Origin: Pectobacterium brasiliense
GTDB taxonomy: Bacteria > Pseudomonadota > Gammaproteobacteria > Enterobacterales > Enterobacteriaceae
Length of the DNA stretch: 60,112 nt
Direction of reading: 5' to 3'
Assembly: GCF_013449685.1 (NCBI RefSeq)
Contig: NZ_JACDSF010000043.1
Span: 1-60,112, forward strand
Each line of letters opens with the position of its first letter. Within the stretch, counting starts at the first letter, position 1. The translations under genes and the position numbers were made by a program. Of the stretch, positions 51,139 to 60,112 are shown piece after piece. A model generated the notes under the pieces. The model was not told the origin of the DNA and searched no databases. It saw only the letters and a list, made by a program, of their open reading frames with translations.

Positions 51139-51780
51139 ATGCTGATAACGTCTTTTCTGACTGCTACGCTGGAAACCGCGCTGAATCAGCTGCTTTTTCA
51201 CGATACGGTTTCTTGCGATCGTGGTTTTTCTTGCGATCGAAGTATGAAGTCTGCCCGCCAGCGCTTACAGGGTAAAACACTTCAGATCGAGCTGGCTGAG
51301 CTGGATATGCCCTTGGTGCTGGTGTTTAACGAACAGCGGCTGGACGTGATCAACCAATGGGGCGAGCCAGCGGATTGCTGCCTGAAAACACGCGTTCCGG
51401 TTCTGATGAAATTACGCGATCGTCAACAGCTATCGTCGCTGATGCGCAGCGGCGAGCTGGTGATAGAAGGCGATATTCAAGTTGTTCAACAGTTCATCGT
51501 GCTGGTTGATCTGGCGGAGTTCGATCCGGCGGAGTGGTTGTCCCCCTATCTGGGCGATATTGTTGCTCAAGGGCTTACCCAAACGGCACAGAAAACCCTG
51601 AGTTTCCTGAGACGCTCATTCCATCAGCAGCAACATTTCTTGTCTGAGACGCTAACGGAAGAGTGGCGACTGGCTCCAAGAAAACTGGAAAATGCCTGGT
51701 TCCATGAGGAAATTGTTGCGCTGGATAAATCCGCCGATACGTTGTCCGAACGGCTGGCGAAGCTGGAGGCTTTACGATGA
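51139..51780 (+). CDS. ubiJ: ubiquinone biosynthesis accessory factor UbiJ
   Basis: A 213-residue protein with an SCP2-like lipid-binding domain that organises the cytosolic Ubi complex together with Ubi[30 protein letters not shown] and [24 protein letters not shown] follow E. coli UbiJ (201 residues). The start is ATG 51139; a TTG 12 bp upstream is not needed. An extra segment near residues 25-34, [10 protein letters not shown], arises from an 18-bp tandem duplication and explains much of the added length. Its stop overlaps the ubiB start by 4 bp. Confidence 0.94.
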   Translation: MLITSFLTATLETALNQLLFHDTVSCDRGFSCDRSMKSARQRLQGKTLQIELAELDMPLVLVFNEQRLDVINQWGEPADCCLKTRVPVLMKLRDRQQLSSLMRSGELVIEGDIQVVQQFIVLVDLAEFDPAEWLSPYLGDIVAQGLTQTAQKTLSFLRRSFHQQQHFLSETLTEEWRLAPRKLENAWFHEEIVALDKSADTLSERLAKLEALR

Positions 51781-53417
51781 CGCCCAGTGAATTACGCCGC
51801 CTTTACAGTATATTGCGTGTACTGTTGAGCTATGGTCTGGACGAACTGATTCCTAAAATGCGTTTGACGCTGCCGCTACGTGCGGGTCGTCGTCTGCTGT
51901 TCTGGTTACCCAATCGTCACCGCACTAAGCCTTTAGGGGAACGTCTGCGTTTGGCACTTCAGGAACTGGGGCCTGTGTGGATTAAGTTCGGACAAATGAT
52001 GTCCACGCGCCGCGATCTGTTCCCACCGGCTATCGCCGATCAACTGGCGATGTTGCAGGATAAGGTTGAGCCGTTTGATGGCAAATTGGCGCGCGAGCAA
52101 ATTGAGCTGTCGATGGGCGGAGTCCCCCTTGAAGAGTGGTTTGATGATTTTGACATTAAACCGCTGGCCTCTGCCTCGATTGCACAGGTGCATACCGCCT
52201 GCCTGAAAAGCACGGGAAAAGAGATCGTTATCAAGGTTATTCGCCCAGATATTTTGCCTGTCATCAAGGCGGATATGCGCCTGATGAAACGTCTGGCGGG
52301 GTGGTTGCCGCACCTGTTGCCTGATGGCCGCCGTCTGCGCCCGCGCGAAGTGGTGCTGGAATATGAAAAAACGCTGCTTGATGAGCTGAACTTGCTGCGT
52401 GAAGCGGCAAATGCCATTCAACTACGGCGTAATTTTGATAATAGCCCGATGCTGTATGTGCCGGAAATATATTCAGATTATTGCAGTGAAAGTATGTTGG
52501 TCATGGAGCGAATTTACGGTATTCCTGTTTCTGATGTCGACGCGCTGACAGCCAATGGCACGGATATGAAATTACTGGCAGAACGCGGCGTTCAGGTTTT
52601 CTTCACGCAGGTGTTCCGCGATAGTTTCTTCCACGCAGATATGCACCCCGGCAATATCTTTATCAGCTACGATCACCCAGAGAACCCGCAATACATTGGT
52701 ATTGATTGCGGCATCGTCGGTTCGTTGAATAAAGAAGATAAGCGCTATCTGGCTGAGAATTTCATTGCCTTCTTCAACCGCGATTATCGCAAAGTTGCCG
52801 AACTGCACGTGGATTCGGGCTGGGTGCCTGCGGACACGAATGTTGCCGATTTTGAGTTTGCCATTCGCACGGTCTGTGAGCCGATCTTTGAGAAGCCGTT
52901 GGCAGAAATTTCGTTCGGCCATGTATTATTGAATCTGTTTAATACGGCCCGTCGCTTCAATATGGAAGTACAGCCGCAGCTAGTGCTGCTGCAAAAAACG
53001 TTGCTGTATGTTGAAGGTGTGGGTCGGCAGCTTTATCCGCAGCTTGACCTGTGGAAAACTGCCAAGCCGTTTCTGGAAAACTGGCTGAAACAACAGGTCG
53101 GTTTGTCTGCGGTTTTCCGTGCGCTTAAAGAAAAGGCGCCGTTCTGGGCTGAAAAACTGCCGGAAGTCCCTGAGCTGTTTTATGACGGGCTACGTCAGCA
53201 TAAGATGTTAAAGCAAAGCGTCGATAAGCTGGCCTATGAGTTGAAGACACAGCACTCTCGTCAAGGACAGTCACGATATCTTCTGGGTATTGGCGCAACG
53301 CTGCTAATCAGTGGTACGTTATTACTGATCAGCCGTGTTGAAGCCGATAGGGTTCCCGCAGGACTGATGGCCGCAGGGATCGTCGCTTGGATTATCGGCT
53401 GGCGTCGAACTCGTTGA
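51777..53417 (+). CDS. ubiB: ubiquinone biosynthesis protein kinase-like UbiB
   Basis: A 546-residue atypical kinase/ATPase of the ABC1/ADCK family needed for ubiquinone synthesis. The KxGQ motif lies in [16 protein letters not shown] (about 62-77), the ADCK alanine-rich loop in [13 protein letters not shown], and DMHPGNIF and GIDCGIVG hold the catalytic and metal-binding residues. Two C-terminal transmembrane helices (about 498-543) anchor it. The length equals E. coli UbiB. Confidence 0.97.
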   Translation: MTPSELRRLYSILRVLLSYGLDELIPKMRLTLPLRAGRRLLFWLPNRHRTKPLGERLRLALQELGPVWIKFGQMMSTRRDLFPPAIADQLAMLQDKVEPFDGKLAREQIELSMGGVPLEEWFDDFDIKPLASASIAQVHTACLKSTGKEIVIKVIRPDILPVIKADMRLMKRLAGWLPHLLPDGRRLRPREVVLEYEKTLLDELNLLREAANAIQLRRNFDNSPMLYVPEIYSDYCSESMLVMERIYGIPVSDVDALTANGTDMKLLAERGVQVFFTQVFRDSFFHADMHPGNIFISYDHPENPQYIGIDCGIVGSLNKEDKRYLAENFIAFFNRDYRKVAELHVDSGWVPADTNVADFEFAIRTVCEPIFEKPLAEISFGHVLLNLFNTARRFNMEVQPQLVLLQKTLLYVEGVGRQLYPQLDLWKTAKPFLENWLKQQVGLSAVFRALKEKAPFWAEKLPEVPELFYDGLRQHKMLKQSVDKLAYELKTQHSRQGQSRYLLGIGATLLISGTLLLISRVEADRVPAGLMAAGIVAWIIGWRRTR

Positions 53418-53499
53418 AGCAGATCATGATGTACGCCAGAATTACTCGATATAATTACGGGAATTCTGTCGTTCCCCTTTTTGAAAAGAGGTAAATGTT

Positions 53500-53760
53500 A
53501 TGGGCGGTATTAGTATTTGGCAGTTGCTGATTGTTGTCGTTCTCGTCGTGCTGGTATTCGGGACCGGAAAATTAAAAACACTGGGTTCAGATTTGGGTGC
53601 GTCGATCAAAGGCTTTAAGAAAGCGATGGGGGATGATCAAGCCTCTAATCACGCAGATAAAACTCAGCAAGATGCGGATTTTTCGACTAAGTCGATCACT
53701 GATAACCCATCAGAAACCAAACAGAATGACACGAAGAGCCAGCATAAAGAGCAGGTGTAA
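53500..53760 (+). CDS. tatA: Sec-independent translocase TatA
   Basis: An 86-residue pore-forming component of twin-arginine export. [33 protein letters not shown] contains the membrane helix and FGTGKL hinge, followed by the amphipathic helix and a polar, glutamine-rich tail. tatB starts 3 bp after it. Confidence 0.97.
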   Translation: MGGISIWQLLIVVVLVVLVFGTGKLKTLGSDLGASIKGFKKAMGDDQASNHADKTQQDADFSTKSITDNPSETKQNDTKSQHKEQV

Positions 53761-53763
53761 GCT

Positions 53764-54357
53764 GTGTTCGATATCGGTTTTGGTGAATTGCTGTTGGTGA
53801 TGGTTCTCGGCCTGATTGTCCTCGGGCCGGAGCGTTTGCCTGTGGCAGTCAGAACGGTTGCAAGCTGGATCAGGACGCTGCGTTCGCTGGCGTCTACGGT
53901 TCAGAATGAGCTGTCGCAGGAACTGAAACTCCAGGAGTTTCAGGAAAGCCTGAAGAAAGTCGAAAAAGCCAGTTTGCAAAATCTGTCGCCTGAGTTGAAA
54001 GCCTCAATGGATGAACTCAAAGAAGCGGCAGAAGCGATGAAACGTGGCTATGCCGAGACAGTGTCGCCGCAAAAACCAGATGACCACCAAACGTCAGAAG
54101 GTCATCGCGCGACGGTGGAACCGCAGCACAGCACCCCGCTGAGCGATCCCGAAGCGGCCTACGATGGGGTGATTGAAGCGGAAACCGCAGTACGTCCGGT
54201 AGTCAGTCAACCTAAACCTGAAAGCGCTACTGTGGCTGAACATCACCATGATGGTCACAACGCCGCGAGTGATGACGCTGTCAGCAGCGATAATGTCAAA
54301 CCTGAGCAGTCCCAGTCTTCTGCTGTTTCTGCCCGTCAACCGAGCGATAGTCGTTAG
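53764..54357 (+). CDS. tatB: Sec-independent translocase TatB
   Basis: A 197-residue receptor component that binds Tat substrates together with Tat[33 protein letters not shown] holds the membrane helix with its glutamate and the LGPERLP hinge; a long charged helix and an extended, disordered, histidine- and serine-rich tail follow. It starts with GTG. E. coli TatB is shorter (171); the difference lies in the variable tail. Confidence 0.96.
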   Translation: MFDIGFGELLLVMVLGLIVLGPERLPVAVRTVASWIRTLRSLASTVQNELSQELKLQEFQESLKKVEKASLQNLSPELKASMDELKEAAEAMKRGYAETVSPQKPDDHQTSEGHRATVEPQHSTPLSDPEAAYDGVIEAETAVRPVVSQPKPESATVAEHHHDGHNAASDDAVSSDNVKPEQSQSSAVSARQPSDSR

Positions 54358-54360
54358 TTT

Positions 54361-55113
54361 ATGGCCGATGAAGAGACTCAACCGCTAATTAGCCACCTGA
54401 TTGAGCTACGTAAGCGGCTACTGAACAGCATTATCTGTGTGCTGGCGGTATTTATTGCGCTGGTGTTCTTTGCCAACGACATTTATCAACTGGTTTCTGC
54501 ACCGCTCATTGAGCAATTGCCTGCGGGTGCCAGCATGATCGCGACCGATGTCGCCTCACCTTTCTTTACGCCGATAAAGCTGACGATGATTGTCTCAGTG
54601 TTTGTCGCTGCGCCGCTGGTGCTGTATCAGGTGTGGGCATTTGTGGCTCCAGCTTTGTATAAACACGAGCGTCGCTTAATGATGCCGTTGCTGGTTTCCA
54701 GCAGTCTGCTGTTTTATTCGGGCATGGCGTTCGCGTATTTTGTGGTGTTCCCGCTGGCGTTTGGTTTTTTTGCAAAAACCGCGCCGGTTGGCGTATTGAT
54801 TGCGACAGACATCAATAACTACCTCGATTTTGTTATGGCGCTGTTCATGGCGTTCGGCGTATCGTTTGAGGTGCCCGTTGCCATCGTGCTGCTCTGCTGG
54901 AGTGGTGTGGTGACGCCAGAAGATCTGAAGAAGAAACGCCCTTATATTTTGGTGGGCGCATTCGTTGTCGGGATGCTGCTGACGCCGCCGGATGTTTTCT
55001 CGCAGACGCTGCTGGCGATTCCCATGTATCTACTGTTTGAAATCGGCGTCTTCTTCTCACGGTTTTATGTTGGCAAAGGCCGACGTGCTGAAGCCGAAGA
55101 GCCATCGCAGTAA
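54361..55113 (+). CDS. tatC: Sec-independent translocase TatC
   Basis: A 250-residue protein with six transmembrane helices that recognises the twin-arginine signal. The opening [18 protein letters not shown] with the conserved HLxELRxR, and [12 protein letters not shown] with the functionally important glutamate, are present. It starts 3 bp after tatB. Confidence 0.97.
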   Translation: MADEETQPLISHLIELRKRLLNSIICVLAVFIALVFFANDIYQLVSAPLIEQLPAGASMIATDVASPFFTPIKLTMIVSVFVAAPLVLYQVWAFVAPALYKHERRLMMPLLVSSSLLFYSGMAFAYFVVFPLAFGFFAKTAPVGVLIATDINNYLDFVMALFMAFGVSFEVPVAIVLLCWSGVVTPEDLKKKRPYILVGAFVVGMLLTPPDVFSQTLLAIPMYLLFEIGVFFSRFYVGKGRRAEAEEPSQ

Positions 55114-55144
55114 CGAACGGTTTCCTGCGGTAGGACGGTAAAAT

Positions 55145-55173
55145 GACCTCTCTTCGAGAGGTCTTATTTTTTT
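55145..55173 (+). terminator. intrinsic terminator after tatC
   Basis: GACCTCTC (55145-55152) pairs with GAGAGGTC (55156-55163) around a short TTC loop and is followed by TTATTTTTTT. It separates the tatABC unit from tatD. Confidence 0.9.
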
Positions 55174-55219
55174 ATTCGCCAGCGTAAAATCGGTGAACGG
55201 TCACGGGCAGGTGAGAGTC

Positions 55220-57042
<1,823 letters not shown>

Positions 57043-57050
57043 GTCTGTTC

Positions 57051-57081
57051 TTATCCGGCGCGTGATAAACGCGCCGGATAA
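57051..57081. terminator. bidirectional hairpin between hemB and rfaH
   Basis: TTATCCGGCGCG (57051-57062) pairs perfectly with CGCGCCGGATAA (57070-57081) over 12 bp, loop TGATAAA. It stands between convergent genes and can act for both, though no long T tract is present on either side. Confidence 0.7.
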
Positions 57082-57138
57082 GGTAAAGAGCAGAGGCGTC
57101 AAGCTACGTTTTTCGAAGGGCGATGTTTTTTATAAAGA

Positions 57139-57627
57139 CTAAGCTTTGCGAAACTCGCGGTTATCGATGCTCTGTCTGACCTGTTTATTCAACATATTCA
57201 GCAACAGCATCGAGCGGGCTTCGCCGTCAGGCTCGGTGTAGATAGCCTGAAGACCAGAGAAAATACCGTCGGTAATGACCACGCTATCGCCAGGCTGTGG
57301 CGTCAGTGGGTCAATGATTCCCTGAACAGGGCGAAGTGACAATTCATCGATAACCTGCTGCGGAATGGTCGCGGGCAGTGCACCGAATCGCACAAAGTTG
57401 CTCACCCCGCGCGTCGCGCTGATGGTGGTGGTGTGGATGCATTCGGGGTCGAACGCCACAAACAGGTAGTTTGGGAACAGCGGCTCACACACTTCCGTTC
57501 GTTTACCACGAACGATCTTATCCAGCGTGATCATCGGGCTCACGCAGGTGACATCCTGACGTTCCAGATGCTCTTTCGCTCGCAGCAGTTGACCACGTTT
57601 ACAATACAGTAAGTACCAAGCTTCCAT
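57139..57627 (-). CDS. rfaH: transcription antitermination protein RfaH
   Basis: A 162-residue NusG paralogue that is recruited to ops elements and promotes transcription and translation of long LPS, capsule and export operons. [24 protein letters not shown] is the NGN domain start, [14 protein letters not shown] its core, and the C-terminal KOW-type domain (about 110-162) includes [16 protein letters not shown]. The length equals E. coli RfaH. Its target ops lies in the waaQ leader of this window. Confidence 0.97.
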   Translation of the reverse strand: MEAWYLLYCKRGQLLRAKEHLERQDVTCVSPMITLDKIVRGKRTEVCEPLFPNYLFVAFDPECIHTTTISATRGVSNFVRFGALPATIPQQVIDELSLRPVQGIIDPLTPQPGDSVVITDGIFSGLQAIYTEPDGEARSMLLLNMLNKQVRQSIDNREFRKA

Positions 57628-57826
57628 AATTTCGCAGACTTATGATTCCGACGAGCAAGCATAACAAAAGCGGGCACGGATAAAAAATTTTCGGCAGATA
57701 TTTTTGTTACCACATTTTGGTGATCGGATTCTTGATAGTGAGCAGATTCTTACCATAATAGCTGCTTCGGGAAGCGACAGGTTGGCGAAGAGACTTTATA
57801 ATAGCCAGAACGATAGACTGCCCCCG

Positions 57827-59323
57827 ATGAATAGCATGAAATACCGTGACTTACGCGAATTCCTCTCACTGCTGGAAGAGAGAGGGGAGTTGAAACGCAT
57901 TACCCAGCCCATCGATCCCTACCTTGAAATGACGGAAATTGCCGACCGAACGCTGCGTGCGGAAGGCCCTGCGCTCCTGTTTGAGAACCCCAAAGGCTAT
58001 GATATGCCGGTGCTGTGCAATTTATTTGGCACGCCGAAACGTGTTGCATTGGGAATGGGGCAGGAAGACGTCAGCGCATTGCGAGAAGTGGGCAAGCTGC
58101 TGGCGTTTCTGAAAGAGCCGGAGCCGCCCAAAGGGTTCCGCGATCTGGTGGATAAAATGCCGAAGTTCCGTCAGGTACTGAATATGCCGACGAAGCGCCA
58201 GTCTTCTGCGCCGTGTCAGGAACAGATTTGGCAGGGGGATGATGTTGATCTACGCCGGATTCCAGTGATGCAGTGCTGGCCAGAAGATGCTGCACCGCTG
58301 ATTACTTGGGGGCTCACCGTGACGCGCGGGCCGCATAAAGAGCGGCAGAATCTGGGAATCTATCGCCAGCAGGTGCTGGGTAAAAACAAACTGATCATGC
58401 GCTGGCTATCTCATCGCGGCGGTGCGCTGGATTTCCAGGAGTGGTGTCAGGAAAATCCCGGGCAGCGTTTTCCGGTGTCTGTTGCATTGGGCGCTGACCC
58501 CGCGACGATCCTCGGTGCCGTGACGCCTGTCCCTGATACGCTGTCGGAATATGCCTTTGCGGGTTTGCTGCGCGGGCATAAGACCGAGGTGGTGAAGTGT
58601 TTGTCGAACGATTTGGAAGTTCCCGCCAGTGCGGAAATTGTTCTGGAAGGCTATATTGAACCGGGAGAAATGGCAGCTGAAGGGCCTTATGGCGACCATA
58701 CCGGCTATTACAATGAAGTCGATCACTTCCCGGTCTTTACCGTCACGCATATTACTCAGCGGCAGAATGCCATTTATCACTCGACTTACACCGGCCGGCC
58801 ACCGGACGAACCTGCTGTTTTGGGCGTGGCGTTGAACGAAGTTTTCGTGCCGATCCTGCAAAAGCAGTTTCCTGAGATTGTTGATTTTTATTTGCCACCG
58901 GAGGGTTGCTCTTACCGTCTGGCGGTCGTTACCATGAAGAAACAGTACCCTGGCCATGCTAAACGCGTCATGATGGGCGTTTGGTCTTTTTTACGCCAGT
59001 TCATGTATACGAAATTTGTCATTGTCTGCGATGATGACGTTAATGCGCGTGACTGGAACGACGTCATATGGGCGATCACGACGCGTATGGATCCGGCGCG
59101 CGATACGGTATTAGTAGAAAATACGCCGATAGATTACCTTGATTTTGCCTCGCCGATTTCTGGCCTTGGCTCCAAAATGGGTCTGGACGCCACCAATAAA
59201 TGGCCTGGCGAGACGCAGCGCGAGTGGGGACATCCCATCAAGAAAGACCCGCAGGTTTGTGCCCGCGTTGATGACATATGGGATGAACTGGCCATTTTTA
59301 GTGACAGAGAGCCTCGGCGTTAA
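57827..59323 (+). CDS. ubiD: 4-hydroxy-3-polyprenylbenzoate decarboxylase UbiD
   Basis: A 498-residue prenylated-FMN decarboxylase in ubiquinone synthesis. The start at ATG 57827 ([13 protein letters not shown]) gives a length one residue over E. coli UbiD; 41 further codons upstream read through the rfaH-ubiD gap and are rejected. [15 protein letters not shown] holds active-site residues and [25 protein letters not shown] is diagnostic. fre follows, as in E. coli. Confidence 0.97.
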   Translation: MNSMKYRDLREFLSLLEERGELKRITQPIDPYLEMTEIADRTLRAEGPALLFENPKGYDMPVLCNLFGTPKRVALGMGQEDVSALREVGKLLAFLKEPEPPKGFRDLVDKMPKFRQVLNMPTKRQSSAPCQEQIWQGDDVDLRRIPVMQCWPEDAAPLITWGLTVTRGPHKERQNLGIYRQQVLGKNKLIMRWLSHRGGALDFQEWCQENPGQRFPVSVALGADPATILGAVTPVPDTLSEYAFAGLLRGHKTEVVKCLSNDLEVPASAEIVLEGYIEPGEMAAEGPYGDHTGYYNEVDHFPVFTVTHITQRQNAIYHSTYTGRPPDEPAVLGVALNEVFVPILQKQFPEIVDFYLPPEGCSYRLAVVTMKKQYPGHAKRVMMGVWSFLRQFMYTKFVIVCDDDVNARDWNDVIWAITTRMDPARDTVLVENTPIDYLDFASPISGLGSKMGLDATNKWPGETQREWGHPIKKDPQVCARVDDIWDELAIFSDREPRR

Positions 59324-59375
59324 GGGCTGCTGCTCTGTTCTCAGTTTTGCTTTTATGACCCTATAGAGGGAATGC

Positions 59376-60077
59376 ATGACAACATTGAGCTGTAAAGTGA
59401 CTTCGGTCGAAGCCATAACCGATACGGTTTATCGTGTGCGTTTATTACCTGAAGCGCCGTTTTCCTTTCGGGCTGGCCAGTATTTGATGGTGGTGATGGG
59501 AGATCGAGATAAACGTCCTTTTTCACTGGCATCGACCCCGATGGATAAAAATTTTATTGAGTTGCACATTGGGGCGTCCGAACTGAATCTTTACGCGATG
59601 GCCGTGATGGAACGTATTCATAAGGAAAAATCCCTGATGGTCGATATCCCGCACGGCGAAGCCTGGCTGCGGGAAGAGAGCACGCGCCCCTTGGTGTTGA
59701 TTGCGGGCGGAACCGGATTTTCGTATGTGCGTTCTATTCTGCTGACCGCGCTGGCGCAGCAACCCGAGCGTGATATCGCTATTTACTGGGGTGGCCGTGA
59801 ATCTCAGCATCTGTATGACTTAACCGAGCTCGAAGGCTTTGCGGCCAAGCACCCGAATCTGCGCGTAGTGCCGGTCGTTGAGCAGCCGGAAGCAGGATGG
59901 GATGGCAGAACGGGGACCGTCCTGAGTGCGGTATTGCAGGATTACGGTTCACTGGCAGAGCAGGATATCTATATTGCTGGTCGTTTTGAAATGGCGAAAA
60001 TTGCACGTGAGCGTTTTTGTAACGAGCGCGGTGCGCTGGCAGCGCACATGTTCAGCGATGCGTTTTCGTTTATTTAA
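59376..60077 (+). CDS. fre: NAD(P)H-flavin reductase Fre
   Basis: A 233-residue enzyme reducing free FMN, FAD or riboflavin with NAD(P)H. It has the flavin-binding RPFSLAST motif (about 46-53) and the nucleotide-binding [17 protein letters not shown] (about 108-124). The length equals E. coli Fre. Reduced flavin from Fre, with UbiX outside the window, can support prenyl-FMN supply for UbiD, its neighbour; that link is inference. Confidence 0.97.
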   Translation: MTTLSCKVTSVEAITDTVYRVRLLPEAPFSFRAGQYLMVVMGDRDKRPFSLASTPMDKNFIELHIGASELNLYAMAVMERIHKEKSLMVDIPHGEAWLREESTRPLVLIAGGTGFSYVRSILLTALAQQPERDIAIYWGGRESQHLYDLTELEGFAAKHPNLRVVPVVEQPEAGWDGRTGTVLSAVLQDYGSLAEQDIYIAGRFEMAKIARERFCNERGALAAHMFSDAFSFI

Positions 60078-60112
60078 AGCAGTCGATAGCAGTAAGACAT
60101 AAGCAGCAAAAT

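Overview
The window is chromosomal DNA of a soft-rot enterobacterium, most likely Pectobacterium. The protein set is close to E. coli and nearly every gene has an enterobacterial orthologue. The gene order mosaics several E. coli neighbourhoods, ERIC repeats are present, and pagP sits beside cysE. No rRNA, tRNA, CRISPR array, prophage or complete insertion sequence was seen. The species is inferred from gene content and was not tested by a database search.

Left part (1-11.5 kb), minus strand: the lipopolysaccharide core locus. One operon reads waaQ-waaG-waaP-waaB-(GT8)-(GT2); its last two glycosyltransferase genes are AT-rich and look like the variable, transferred end of the locus. Its leader carries an ops/JUMPstart element, the target of the antiterminator RfaH, and rfaH itself lies in this window at 57.1-57.6 kb. 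A second operon reads hldD-waaF-waaC-waaL. A Phd/Doc toxin-antitoxin pair sits between the two operons on the opposite strand.

Middle-left (11.7-24.9 kb): threonine degradation (kbl-tdh), cell division and envelope genes (yibQ, envC), yibN-secB-gpsA-cysE, the outer-membrane lipid A acylase pagP, a biotin-type EamA transporter (yigM), metR and metE. Relative to E. coli, gpmM and grxC are missing from this stretch.

Middle (25-32.5 kb): two paralogous methyl-accepting chemotaxis genes, each preceded by an exact sigma-28 (FliA) promoter and a long leader. They are followed by ysgA and udp, the latter with two CRP sites 52 bp apart, the classic CytR/CRP layout. An ERIC element and a tyrosine phosphatase gene come next.

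Middle-right (32.6-48.4 kb): an HscC chaperone operon (hscC, a J-domain/TPR gene and a DUF1266 gene, overlapping by ATGA), ppc, and an accessory sugar locus (PTS IIBC, an enolase-superfamily acid-sugar dehydratase relative, a GntR regulator). The arginine genes argE and argCBH diverge from a region with ARG boxes.

Right part (48.6-60.1 kb): the rmuC-ubiE-ubiJ-ubiB-tatABC run, tatD-hemB, convergent rfaH, then ubiD and fre. This is ubiquinone synthesis, Tat export, haem synthesis and flavin reduction, in E. coli-like order except that hemB is inserted between tatD and rfaH.

Most of the window is conserved housekeeping sequence. The least explained parts are the PTS/dehydratase/GntR locus, a terminator-like hairpin in the leader of the first chemotaxis gene, a hairpin with a T tract ahead of hscC, and several ERIC elements placed in leaders or at gene ends.
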